Below, in pieces: positions 28,832 through 38,525 of a stretch of 64,000 nucleotides of DNA. This stretch comes from an uncultured Flavobacteriales bacterium. GTDB lineage: Bacteria > Bacteroidota > Bacteroidia > Flavobacteriales_D > Crocinitomicaceae. The position numbers and the translations under genes are program-made. A model generated the notes under the pieces. It saw only the letters and a program-made list of their open reading frames with translations. It was not told the origin of the DNA and made no database searches. The stretch spans positions 1 to 64,000 of the forward strand of contig CAJXJK010000017.1 in assembly GCA_913054135.1 (NCBI GenBank), given 5' to 3'. Position 1 is the stretch's first letter. Each line of letters starts with the position of its first letter.

Positions 28832-29842
28832 TTATCCGTAGTTTTCAACCATTTCTGAAATACTTACCTGAATTTCATCCCGTAGTGAGTTTGGTTTTAC
28901 CACTTCAATTTGAGCTCCATATGAAAGAATTGTTCTCTTTAACTCTTCTGAAATGATCACTGATAATTCAAGAGTGTCTCTATTATTTCCTGACTTTACT
29001 AACTTCTGGCTAGGATGCAAAGGTTGACTCTGCAGATACTTAGACCCTATTTTGTCAACTTTAAGGACAATTTTTTCAGGTGTCGTCTCATTTGCCGTAA
29101 TCCCTATAGAGTGCTTGAAATAATTATCCGGATTAAAATCAAATTTGTTTAAAAAGTAATCTTCAGTTACCTCGAGAACTGACATACGGTCTAAACCAAA
29201 TGTCATAATCTTCTCTTTTGATGGATTGAAACAAATCAGGTACCATCTATTACTATATTCTTTTAACAAAAGAGGCAAAACTTTTCTGTCTTTCACTTTA
29301 CCTGATGCAAAATTTGTATAAACGAACTTTACAATGAGCTTATCTTTAATAGCTTTTAAGAGTTCGGGCAACATTGAACTGCCAGAGGTCTCAGGCATAG
29401 ACTCAAACTGCACATAGTTATCAACATTTTCATCTGTCGGATTATTGGCAATATGAACACGGTCAAAAATCTTATCAATAGCAAAACCGAACTGCTTAAA
29501 AATACTGACATCTCTGAACTGCATTAGTGTATTAGTGGCGAATTTAATTGCTTCAATATCATCTTCAGAAAGAGGTATTTGATCTATGCTGTATTCTTCA
29601 TCTTCGTAGTAATAACCCTTATCCCTCTTGCTGTACTTAATAGGCGCATCAAATTCCATTCTCATGGCAAACATATCCTTCTCAATAGTTGAATCACAAA
29701 TATCTGTGCCTTCAATTGAGCCAAAAATAGCCTCTTCACAAGCTTGTCTTAAATCTTCTTTTGTAGGGAAAGGTTTGTATGGATTTCTGAGGCTGCGATC
29801 AATCACTCTATACCTCAATTGTGCGTTCTTAATTTTTGACAT
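28832..29842 (-). CDS. WYL-domain transcriptional regulator
   Basis: N-terminal HTH-like region; IKDKLIVKFVYTNFASGKVKDRKVLPLLLKEYSNRWYLICFNPSKEKIMTFGLDRM is a WYL domain. Confidence 0.88.
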   Translation of the reverse strand: MSKIKNAQLRYRVIDRSLRNPYKPFPTKEDLRQACEEAIFGSIEGTDICDSTIEKDMFAMRMEFDAPIKYSKRDKGYYYEDEEYSIDQIPLSEDDIEAIKFATNTLMQFRDVSIFKQFGFAIDKIFDRVHIANNPTDENVDNYVQFESMPETSGSSMLPELLKAIKDKLIVKFVYTNFASGKVKDRKVLPLLLKEYSNRWYLICFNPSKEKIMTFGLDRMSVLEVTEDYFLNKFDFNPDNYFKHSIGITANETTPEKIVLKVDKIGSKYLQSQPLHPSQKLVKSGNNRDTLELSVIISEELKRTILSYGAQIEVVKPNSLRDEIQVSISEMVENYG

Positions 29843-29890
29843 TGAAAATTAAATTTTTTTAAAGTTATAAAACATATTAATTTTGTGAAC

Positions 29891-30382
29891 ATGAGAACAC
29901 TATTCTTAATACTATTGTTTTGTTCATTCGGCCTAAGTTCTTTTGCAGAAACTAATGAACGTGCCGAAATCAGCTCAAACGAAATATTATTGAGAGATAG
30001 TATTGTGACTTATGCTCAAGATTTCTTAGGTATTCCTTACAAATGGGGCGGAACTTCAACAAGTGGTTTTGATTGCACAGGTTTTGTTTACCATGTATTT
30101 AAAAAGTTTGGAATTAAAGTTTCAAGAGCTAGTTCAGGTTATGAAAATGCAGGAGAAAAAGTAGATTTTGAAAAGTCAAAGGCTGGTGATATCATGCTTT
30201 TCACAGGAACAGATGCCAGCATCAGAAAAGTTGGACATGCAGGAATTGTTTTAAATAATGAAGATGGTATGATTGATTTTATTCATAGCTCATCTTCAAA
30301 AAAACACTTCGGAGTAACTATTACTAGATACAATGCAAGTGGATACGAAAAAAGATTTCTTAGAATAATAAATGTCCTTTAA
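29891..30382 (+). CDS. NlpC/P60 family peptidase (C40), exported
   Basis: Signal peptide; IPYKWGGTSTSGFDCTGFVYHVF (catalytic Cys), GHAGIVL (His), DFIHSSSSK. The ORF track starts at GTG 29885; ATG 29891 preferred. Confidence 0.93.
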   Translation: MRTLFLILLFCSFGLSSFAETNERAEISSNEILLRDSIVTYAQDFLGIPYKWGGTSTSGFDCTGFVYHVFKKFGIKVSRASSGYENAGEKVDFEKSKAGDIMLFTGTDASIRKVGHAGIVLNNEDGMIDFIHSSSSKKHFGVTITRYNASGYEKRFLRIINVL

Positions 30383-30996
30383 TGAATAAATCACTCTTAT
30401 TAATCCCAATAATTACACTTTTATTTAGCGCTTGTTCAGATGAAGGATCAAAAAATGATTCTGAAATAGAACATGACGGCACAGTAATGCAATCTTCAGA
30501 ACTTGATACATGCGAATGTAATGCTTTGGATGTTGATTCAGTCGGGGTGATGTATTTGAAAGAAAGTTTGTACACTGGAATCTGCATTCAAAACTATCCT
30601 GAAACTGAATCAAAGTATATTGAGAAAAGCATTCTAGATGGGAAGCTGCACGGTAAGATTATCTACTATGATAAAATGGGTGGAGTTTTGATTGAAGAAT
30701 TATATGAGAATGGTGAAAAGAAAAGATCAGGAGATTTAGAAAACTTGACCTGTGATTGCAAAGAGCTTGAACGAAAAGAAGCTACTATACCTAACATGCC
30801 AACCACTTATTATTTAGATAAGATACCATTTACTGGTACTTGCACAGATTTATACCCAGGCACTAGTCAAACTTATATGGAGGTAATGTATAAGGACGGA
30901 CTAGTTGAAGGTAGAAGTAGCTACTACAACCGTGATGGTTCTTTAATGTATACTGAAAAATACGAGAAAGGAAAACTCATTAGCACATTGCACTAA
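30382..30996 (+). CDS. Lipoprotein with MORN-like/toxin-antitoxin YwqK-like repeats, unknown function
   Basis: LLFSACSDEG lipobox; repeated YLKESLYTGICIQNYPETESKYIEKSILDGKLHGKIIYYDKMGGVLIEELYENG units. Overlaps the upstream stop (TAATG). Confidence 0.75.
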   Translation: MNKSLLLIPIITLLFSACSDEGSKNDSEIEHDGTVMQSSELDTCECNALDVDSVGVMYLKESLYTGICIQNYPETESKYIEKSILDGKLHGKIIYYDKMGGVLIEELYENGEKKRSGDLENLTCDCKELERKEATIPNMPTTYYLDKIPFTGTCTDLYPGTSQTYMEVMYKDGLVEGRSSYYNRDGSLMYTEKYEKGKLISTLH

Positions 30997-32426
30997 TCTG
31001 CAGTGATTGAGACCTTATCTTCATTAGCTACATAACCAAATAGCTTGTAGAACTTAATCGCCTTCATTACGCTATCGGGCACATCATCTTCCCAATTCTC
31101 TTTATTTGATTGGATTTTTGCCAAGACGGCATCTGAAGAAATATGTAATAGGTCTTTATCAAAGTTTTCAAATCCAACTAATTTATCTGTCTTCAGCATG
31201 TAATCTAACAGGCCTTTGAGATGATCAGGGATATCAAAATTTTCTAAGTTGTATAATTCATCAGCATTACCTAATAAGGCAGGATAAACGAACATTTTAA
31301 TATTATGTCCAAAACCTCTACCGAAAGCTTCTAAAAGGCCTCCGTTAAGAGTATTGTAATACTTTTCGTCAAAAATGGTTTGCAGATTATAAATACCCAA
31401 CAACACACCAATCTTCTTACCTCTCGTAATTGAAGAAAGGTATTCAATCATCTTATAATGTTTCAAATAATTTGAAATCATCACAGTATATCCCATTGAA
31501 CCTAAAAGCTCAGCTCTATCAATAAAATCTTTCTCTCCAATTTCACCATCAGCAGTTAAATCCTTCAAGGTCAATTCTAAAACAACTCTTACGTTTTCTT
31601 CTTCAACGTCATCTTCTTTAAGATACTGCTTGGTACCTTCTTCGATAACATCAACATGTACCTTAGTCATTGGTCTGAATCTACCTCTGGTTAAAAGGAC
31701 ATTTTTCTTATAAAGAGCATTAGTTGGCTGCAATACTGCACCTGTTTGATCAAATAAAGTGGCATCAGTTAATCCCTTTTTTACAAGGTTAAGGGCCACA
31801 ACTCTATTATCAATGTGTTCAAAATTTGGACCTGATATTCTCAGCATGTCTATTTCAACGCGCTCTCTTGGAAGACGATAAGTCAAAGCTTCTAAAAAGT
31901 CTTCAATATTAGTTCTTTCAAAATATGCTGCGTGCACCAAATTAACACCCAAAATACCAATAGCTTCTTGTTGACGCTTATGGCTCGTATCGTGCATTTT
32001 AATGTGAAGTACAACTTCGTTTGGATCGTGTCCAACTTCCAACTGCATCTTCATTCCAATCCAACCTTGACCTTGATTAGTTTTATGATAATTTAGAGAT
32101 TCAACCGTATTTGCGAACGCAAAGAATCTTGACTCTTTTTGTTTCTCTCCAATTGTACTCTCTAAAGTTTGATACTCTTTATTCAACATTTGAATTAAAC
32201 GATCTTCACAAACATACCTGCTCGTCTCACCATACATACTATCACTTACTTTCATATCGTAAGCTGAGTGAGTGTATGCTATAGTTCCGGATGACCCACC
32301 TGCTTTAAAAAAATTAGCTGCCACCTCTTGCCCTGCACCTATTTCAGCAAATGACCCATAAATATCTGGAGTCAAATTTACCTTTAGTGCTTTCTCTTCT
32401 GTTGTTAGTCTTCTCTTTTCAGACAT
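30993..32426 (-). CDS. Conserved protein of unknown function (family often given unreliable names in Bacteroidota genomes)
   Basis: LTPDIYGSFAEIGAGQEVAANFFKAGGSSGTIAYTHSAYDM opening recognised as a widespread uncharacterised family; no catalytic motif identified. Confidence 0.65.
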   Translation of the reverse strand: MSEKRRLTTEEKALKVNLTPDIYGSFAEIGAGQEVAANFFKAGGSSGTIAYTHSAYDMKVSDSMYGETSRYVCEDRLIQMLNKEYQTLESTIGEKQKESRFFAFANTVESLNYHKTNQGQGWIGMKMQLEVGHDPNEVVLHIKMHDTSHKRQQEAIGILGVNLVHAAYFERTNIEDFLEALTYRLPRERVEIDMLRISGPNFEHIDNRVVALNLVKKGLTDATLFDQTGAVLQPTNALYKKNVLLTRGRFRPMTKVHVDVIEEGTKQYLKEDDVEEENVRVVLELTLKDLTADGEIGEKDFIDRAELLGSMGYTVMISNYLKHYKMIEYLSSITRGKKIGVLLGIYNLQTIFDEKYYNTLNGGLLEAFGRGFGHNIKMFVYPALLGNADELYNLENFDIPDHLKGLLDYMLKTDKLVGFENFDKDLLHISSDAVLAKIQSNKENWEDDVPDSVMKAIKFYKLFGYVANEDKVSITAD

Positions 32427-32623
32427 CTAATCGTTTTGAGTTCTATTACAAATTTACAAATTAATAAACTCACTCTGACACCTAAATGGTTTAATATCAA
32501 GCCTGTTGATTTCGACTTGTAAGTGACTGACTGATAGCTTATAAAATCAGTATCTTTCCCTTCAGCATTGACCAAGAGCCGAAATAAGCAAGACCTTTGA
32601 ACAGAAATAGGTAATTTAGAAAT

Positions 32624-33679
32624 ATGAATTCATTTCTTTCTTCTTTAAAGGTATTAGAGGTTTCTTCGGTTCTGGCTGGACCAGCTGTCGGGATGTATTT
32701 TGCTGAAAAAGGTGCGCAGGTTGTTAAGCTTGAAAACAAGACGACTGGTGGTGATGTCACGAGAAGTTGGAAGTTAAGCACTGAAGATAAATCTTCTTCA
32801 ACTTCAGCATATTTTGCTGCAGTGAATTGGCATAAAGAACATCACTTGTTAGATTTTAAAGATGAAGAATCAAAGGTGTTCATGCGATCACTGATTAAAG
32901 AATCTGATGTCGTTATAACCAATTTTAAAAAAGGAGATGCCGAAAAATTCAAACTGGATTTTAATTCTTTAAAAGAATTGAATGAGAATATTATTTTAGC
33001 CGAGATATCTGGCTATGGTTCAGAGAGTGACCGGGTCGCTTTCGACTTAGTACTGCAAGCCGATACTGGTTTCATGTCAATGAATGGGACCAAAGATTCT
33101 GGACCTGTTAAGATGCCCGTGGCTTTCATTGATTTGTTTGCGGCTCATCAACTTAAAGAAGGGATATTAGAGGCTCTCTTAGAACGCTCAATTAATGGAG
33201 GGGCCTATTTGGTTAGAGTGTCTTTATATGATGCGGCTGTTTCAAGTTTAGCGAATCAAGCCACCAACTTTTTAATTGCAAATAAAGTTGCCGAACGTAT
33301 CGGAAGTAAGCACCCGAATATTGCACCTTACGGAGAAATTTTTGAGACATCAGATGGGAAATCAATCACATTCGCAATTGGTTCTGACAAACAATTTCAA
33401 AGTTTATGTACTTACTTGGGTCTTGACCTTCACCATAATTTCAATTCTAATCCATTAAGAGTTGAAAATCGGTTGCAAATTGAAAGAGAAATCGCAAATA
33501 AGGTAAAACAATTCTCTTCTTCTAACTTAGAAAACGACTTAATAAAAGAAAGAGTACCTGTTGCTATTATCAAATCTCTTGACCAGGTACTTGATTCAAC
33601 TGAAGCCAAAAAACTGCTGCTTTCAGATGAGCTCGGTGAACGCGTTAAGACGGTAGTTTACAAAATTGATAGAAGCTAG
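32624..33679 (+). CDS. CoA-transferase family III (CaiB/BaiF-type)
   Basis: LKVLEVSSVLAGPAVGMYFAEKGAQVVKLENKTTGGDVTRSW; DVVITNFKKGDAEKFKLDFNSLKELNENIILAEISGYG; DLVLQADTGFMSMNG. Confidence 0.9.
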   Translation: MNSFLSSLKVLEVSSVLAGPAVGMYFAEKGAQVVKLENKTTGGDVTRSWKLSTEDKSSSTSAYFAAVNWHKEHHLLDFKDEESKVFMRSLIKESDVVITNFKKGDAEKFKLDFNSLKELNENIILAEISGYGSESDRVAFDLVLQADTGFMSMNGTKDSGPVKMPVAFIDLFAAHQLKEGILEALLERSINGGAYLVRVSLYDAAVSSLANQATNFLIANKVAERIGSKHPNIAPYGEIFETSDGKSITFAIGSDKQFQSLCTYLGLDLHHNFNSNPLRVENRLQIEREIANKVKQFSSSNLENDLIKERVPVAIIKSLDQVLDSTEAKKLLLSDELGERVKTVVYKIDRS

Positions 33680-34275
33680 TGCTTTCGCCACTTCTTCATT
33701 CTATCACTCATGAATTTGAAAAGCTGTTTAGCCTCTTTTTCTTCTAGCTTTCTTCCAAACTTTTTAGACTTGCCCATGTAATCCAATTTAAAAACATCAC
33801 TACCTGTGCTCCAATAAGAATTATCTAAAAAGGTGTTTAATGATAAAGAATCTGGCTTCTCATATTTGAAGTTCTTAATGTTTTCAAAGAAAAACCTATT
33901 TGATTTTCCATACCTCCAAAAAGACTTCTTAATTGAAACCGCTTCCGTATCAATCATGATTAATTCTCTTCCTATCACAATCCATAAGAAAGCTTTAAGA
34001 GTGGCATATTCAAAATAGGCCCAGAAAGCTATGAAGATCGCTAAATAGATTTGTTGCTGTTCATACACAGATTGATCAAAATTAACCCCAACAGCAAGTT
34101 CTTCCATTCCTCCAAAAGCTAAAAGATAAATCATATAGACACCCGCAAAAGTGAATCCAGCACACCATAAGCCAAAGAGTATCTCTTTCCACAACACTCT
34201 TTTAGGTGTTATGACAATTGTGGTAGATTTTTTATGATCTTCAGTACTAATTCTATCTCCGATAAACTTTGCCAT
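33676..34275 (-). CDS. Hypothetical membrane protein (two predicted TM helices)
   Basis: KEILFGLWCAGFTFAGVYMIYLLAF and YLAIFIAFWAYFEYATLKAFLWIVI. Start moved to 34275 because the ORF-track extension runs into the neighbouring terminator. Confidence 0.65.
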   Translation of the reverse strand: MAKFIGDRISTEDHKKSTTIVITPKRVLWKEILFGLWCAGFTFAGVYMIYLLAFGGMEELAVGVNFDQSVYEQQQIYLAIFIAFWAYFEYATLKAFLWIVIGRELIMIDTEAVSIKKSFWRYGKSNRFFFENIKNFKYEKPDSLSLNTFLDNSYWSTGSDVFKLDYMGKSKKFGRKLEEKEAKQLFKFMSDRMKKWRKH

Positions 34276-34289
34276 AGAACTGCAAAAAT

Positions 34290-34326
34290 AAAAAAAATCC
34301 TGCCCCTCAGCAGAGAAGCAGGATTT
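34290..34326 (-). terminator. Rho-independent terminator of the type-B adhesin gene
   Basis: AAATCCTGC...GCAGGATTT with an A tract on the + strand (T tract on the minus strand). Confidence 0.75.
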
Positions 34327-34345
34327 CATTTTAAGTATTCTTTAT

Positions 34346-37300
34346 CTATTTAAGAACAGTTACGTGTCCTCTAAATTCGTATTTCTTATCGGTATAACTG
34401 TCTTTCGCTTCAATTACCCAAACATAAGTTCCGTCTTGAACGATTCCACCACCACCGTAGTGACCGTTCCATGTTGAACCAGAATTATAAGATTCCCAGA
34501 TAATCTCTCCGTATCTATTAAACATCACCAAATGGAAATCATAAATATCAATTCCTGAAATTGTCACACCCCAGTCTTCATTGTACTCATCACCATCAGG
34601 AGTGAAAATATTTGGAGCATAAAGTAAAACGTCATTCACAATACTCACTGTAGCTTGAGCAGAATCAGTACATCCGTGATCGTTCCATACATGCAACATA
34701 ACAGGGTAGCTAGCGGCAACTCCTTCAGGATATTGTACAACCGGGTTTTGAAGATTTGATGAACCAGGAAGTACTCCAGGACCAAAATCATATAACCAAG
34801 AACTCACACCACCAGTTGAGAAATCATTAAAGGTGATTTCAGTATCATAAATCGTTGCCGGAATTGGCTGATGAGTGAACACTGCATGTGGAATTGGGAA
34901 TGTCTCAATGTAGTTTGCAAAAGTCGTAGTGTGCACACAACCTATGTCTGTAATAACTTCCATTGTCACATCATAGATACCAACACCATCAAATAAGTGA
35001 GATACTGGATCTGTTCCGTTAGAAACAATTGTTGTACCATCAGAGAACGTCCAAGTAGTTTGAGCAATGTTTCCACCAGTTAAATTTGTGAAGTTCACTG
35101 TCAGAGGATTACATCCGTTAACTACGTCAGAAGTCATTGCTGGAGGATTTGGAGCAGGTTCAGTTACATTAAAGCAGTCTGTATCTGTCGTTGGACAGTC
35201 ATCTGACATTGTTGCACAAACAACCATGTTTCCAGTTGAAGGGAAAGTAATTGGTGTTCCTGTTCCAAGAACAACTCCCCCAACATCCCAAGTAAATTGT
35301 ACATCTCCTATTCCGTTAATTCCATCAACTGTTGCCGTTACATCTTCTCCAGGACAAACAGTAATGTCACCTGAAATTGTAGTTAAGTCTAATACTGGAG
35401 GCTCAGCAATTGTAAATGTTCCTGTCTCTTGACAACCAAATCCGTTATCTACAACAACATCATAAACACCTGGACACAATCCAGTAAAGTTTCCAGTTGC
35501 TTGGAAGTTAGCTCCGTTATCAATTGAGTAGTTCGCTAAGTTAGTCCCAGAAAGATCTGCGGTTCCATCACACACTCCGAAACAAGCGGCATCTGCAAAG
35601 ACAGGTGCATTCAAAGTAGGAACGTTTATATCATCTACAATTGCATCAACAGTTGCCACACAACCTTGTGCGTCAAGAATTGAGAAGGTGTAGTTTGTTC
35701 CACCACCTAAACCAGTGAAGATGTTAGAAGCTTGAAATGCGCCTCCATCAATATTGTATTGCTCAGGTGCAGTTCCTGTTAACATAGTTAATGCAACTTC
35801 ACCATTCAATGCTTGGCAATCACTTTCTGTAACTGCAGCAGATAAAGTCGCTTCGTTAATAATCAACTCTACAAAGCTTGAAGAAGTACATCCTGAAGAA
35901 TCTTTTCTGTATTCATACAAGCCAGGTAATGCTGTTCCAGGAGTTACTGGCATAGCAATCATAGCTCCAAGAGGATCATACCACTGACCTAAAAGCTGAG
36001 GCGTACCACCTAATGAATCAAATAAATCAACTGCAATACCTTCTAAACAAACGATTGCAATATCATCAATTCCTGTATCAAGTCCACCGCCCATATTTAT
36101 TGTCATTTGATCTGTTTGAGCACAATCAGGGTGACCTGTTGGGTACATAGTAAGGGTATATGTAGTTGTTACTAAAGGAGTAGCAGTTGGAGCGGGACTA
36201 CTTGGATCATCTAATGTTCCAGGAGGTGTCCATTCGTAAGTGTATCCAGCAAGTGCCTCATAAATCTCGTTTCCAGGACAATCAGCAATAAATGCGTTTA
36301 AGTTTGTCGGTGGATTTGATCCGGCAACATGTTGAAGTACAATTCCTCCACCAGCATCTGTTACTGTATAGCCTACTTCGTTTAACCATGCTCCAGGAAA
36401 CCACTGAATTGACCAGTTTTCTCCAGTAGGCACAGTAAATGTTTCCGTTCCGTTAGTTCCTGTCGGCAATGTATAATCAACCGTTCCGTTTGAAGAAATC
36501 ACTTGAAGGTATCCTCCATTCCATCCATCTCCCCATGTATCGGTTAAGTCAATAGTAAATTGACATACTTCAGAACCAGCATTTAAAAGAACTGGTAAAC
36601 CATCACAAACAGCAGTGTCAAGTACATCAGCAATTGCAGATTCATAAACAGTTACAAACACAGAACTATCAAATTCACATCCAAAGTCATTAACTACATA
36701 ATAAGTATACTCATAAACTCCAGCAGCAACTGGTGCAACAGTAATAGTGTTACCATCAGCTGAATTTGCCGTGATGCCCGGAGAAGCTAAATCCCAATAA
36801 GAGGAGTCTGAATTCACACCAATGTCTGGTTGAAATACTGTAACTGGAGGATCTAAAGCAGGATCGAAGTTAATCGACCAACCTGGCATAGAACCATCAT
36901 CAGCTCCCCAAAGGTCAGTGAATAAAATATTCCATTGACCATTAATTGGACATCCGTCTAAAGCGCTAAAATCATCTATTGGTAAATAATCACCTGCTGG
37001 TAAATCATTTGTTCCTACTGCTGCCTGAACCCAAGTTTGAGTTGCAGTCTCAGTGAAACAATATTGAAATGGTGTTCCGAATGTTGTTGGATCATCACAA
37101 TCAATGATTCCTCCACCAGGAATTCCTAGGTTGGTTCCACCACCACCTTGTTGGTGTAAGGTCATGATTTGACCTGTTGGACATTGAACTTGAAGAACAA
37201 AGTCACCCATAAACGAGTGCTCCATTTCAACACAAATACTCAATACATCAGGGTTTGCATTACTTAAAGAAATTCCAGAATCATATCCGGTAATTGTTAA

Positions 37301-38251
37301 TGGAGTGGGTTGAACTATTCCAGTCAAATCCTCCATACAGTTGTCTTCAATAAAAACACCTAATGGAAATCCAGACCATTCTACTTCATATGCATCTGGG
37401 AAAGCCTCTAAGTCGACACTTTCACCCACACAGATAAGCGTATCGGCGGGAAAGGGATCAAAGGATGGATATGTAGTTACGAAAACTTGAATATCTGTAG
37501 CATTCAAGTTACTACAATCATTATCATCAATAACTTCCAATTGGATTACGTATTGCCCTGGAGTATTAAACTGGTGAGTAACATTTGCTCCAGAAGTCAA
37601 AGTGTCATTCGGAGTACCGTCAAACCATTTCCAAACCCACTGCTCTAAAGTAAAAAGATTTGAAGGTCCAGCTAAAGAGCCGTCATCAGCAAAAGTTACG
37701 ATATCACCAACACAAACTGCAATTGAATCTGGAGTTGGTCCACCAATAATTTGACCCGACGCAGTTGGAGGATCACATGGTGTTTCACAAGAAAGTTGCG
37801 CATTAAAATCTCCCGTTCCATTCGCATTTGAATTAAACTCAATCGTTAAACATCCTGAAAGGTTTGCTGGAGTTGCACCGAATAAATCGCCTGGTGTAAG
37901 ATCTCCGCTATAATAAGTTCCTAATGTTGGAGAACCTGTATTTGGTCCATCATAAACTGTAATGTTGTCAGCATCAGTTGGGGGCCCTGGAACATTATCT
38001 GTTGGATCTAAATCAAATACTGTCCAAAGTAAAGTCATGAAATCTCCAGGAACATCAGGACAAACAGTTATCACGTAGCTTTCGCCATTTTGATAATTAA
38101 CGTTCGCTCCAGTTCCACCTGAATCATACAAACCACCGAGGCAAGTATTTACAGTTGTACCATTAGTACCGGCATTCATGATTACATCTGTTTGTGCATT
38201 TAAGCCAGATGCAAGTGTCAAAGACATTAGTAGACCAAGAATTTTTTTCAT
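34346..38251 (-). CDS. Large secreted adhesin-like protein: CUB-like, PKD, P-domain-like and repeat regions with gliding-motility type-B (CHU_C) T9SS signal
   Basis: P-domain-like SICVEMEHSFMGDFVLQVQCPTGQ...GQWNILFTDLWGADDGSMPGWSINF; C-term APNIFTPDGDEYNEDWGV...FNRYGEIIWES...GTYVWVIEAKDSYTDKKYEFRGHVTVLK. Confidence 0.92.
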   Translation of the reverse strand: MKKILGLLMSLTLASGLNAQTDVIMNAGTNGTTVNTCLGGLYDSGGTGANVNYQNGESYVITVCPDVPGDFMTLLWTVFDLDPTDNVPGPPTDADNITVYDGPNTGSPTLGTYYSGDLTPGDLFGATPANLSGCLTIEFNSNANGTGDFNAQLSCETPCDPPTASGQIIGGPTPDSIAVCVGDIVTFADDGSLAGPSNLFTLEQWVWKWFDGTPNDTLTSGANVTHQFNTPGQYVIQLEVIDDNDCSNLNATDIQVFVTTYPSFDPFPADTLICVGESVDLEAFPDAYEVEWSGFPLGVFIEDNCMEDLTGIVQPTPLTITGYDSGISLSNANPDVLSICVEMEHSFMGDFVLQVQCPTGQIMTLHQQGGGGTNLGIPGGGIIDCDDPTTFGTPFQYCFTETATQTWVQAAVGTNDLPAGDYLPIDDFSALDGCPINGQWNILFTDLWGADDGSMPGWSINFDPALDPPVTVFQPDIGVNSDSSYWDLASPGITANSADGNTITVAPVAAGVYEYTYYVVNDFGCEFDSSVFVTVYESAIADVLDTAVCDGLPVLLNAGSEVCQFTIDLTDTWGDGWNGGYLQVISSNGTVDYTLPTGTNGTETFTVPTGENWSIQWFPGAWLNEVGYTVTDAGGGIVLQHVAGSNPPTNLNAFIADCPGNEIYEALAGYTYEWTPPGTLDDPSSPAPTATPLVTTTYTLTMYPTGHPDCAQTDQMTINMGGGLDTGIDDIAIVCLEGIAVDLFDSLGGTPQLLGQWYDPLGAMIAMPVTPGTALPGLYEYRKDSSGCTSSSFVELIINEATLSAAVTESDCQALNGEVALTMLTGTAPEQYNIDGGAFQASNIFTGLGGGTNYTFSILDAQGCVATVDAIVDDINVPTLNAPVFADAACFGVCDGTADLSGTNLANYSIDNGANFQATGNFTGLCPGVYDVVVDNGFGCQETGTFTIAEPPVLDLTTISGDITVCPGEDVTATVDGINGIGDVQFTWDVGGVVLGTGTPITFPSTGNMVVCATMSDDCPTTDTDCFNVTEPAPNPPAMTSDVVNGCNPLTVNFTNLTGGNIAQTTWTFSDGTTIVSNGTDPVSHLFDGVGIYDVTMEVITDIGCVHTTTFANYIETFPIPHAVFTHQPIPATIYDTEITFNDFSTGGVSSWLYDFGPGVLPGSSNLQNPVVQYPEGVAASYPVMLHVWNDHGCTDSAQATVSIVNDVLLYAPNIFTPDGDEYNEDWGVTISGIDIYDFHLVMFNRYGEIIWESYNSGSTWNGHYGGGGIVQDGTYVWVIEAKDSYTDKKYEFRGHVTVLK

Positions 38252-38274
38252 TCTTTAAGGTATTTTTGCTCTCG

Positions 38275-38305
38275 CAAATTTATAATTTCAATTACCAGAG
38301 TTCAA
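38275..38305 (-). promoter_or_regulatory. Bacteroidota promoter of the adhesin gene: TTG-N20-TAAATTTG
   Basis: + strand CAAATTTA (38275-38282) and CAA (38303-38305), spacing 20; immediately upstream of ATG 38251. Confidence 0.6.
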
Positions 38306-38476
38306 TCTGTAGTAGCTAGAAAACCTTATTATGCTGCAAAACCCAATACTTTAGCCTTAATTAAAGTGTGGACAATTACAAAAATACAACATTTTCGTTA
38401 TCTCATGAACGCATAGTCGTACCTAATGGTTGCCAACCTTGATACATTTTTAGGTCCATTATTTGAATCCTAACAG

Positions 38477-38503
38477 AAAAGGAGAGCTTCTAGCTCTCCT
38501 TTT
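38477..38503 (-). terminator. Rho-independent terminator downstream of the LysM gene
   Basis: Perfect 11-bp stem AAAAGGAGAGC-ttcta-GCTCTCCTTTT. Confidence 0.8.
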
Positions 38504-38525
38504 CAAGGTATTACAAGTGTTAACT

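Noticed and set aside
38428-38438. GGTTGCCAACC small palindrome
   Set aside because: Short, single, and not positioned relative to a promoter or paralogous site.
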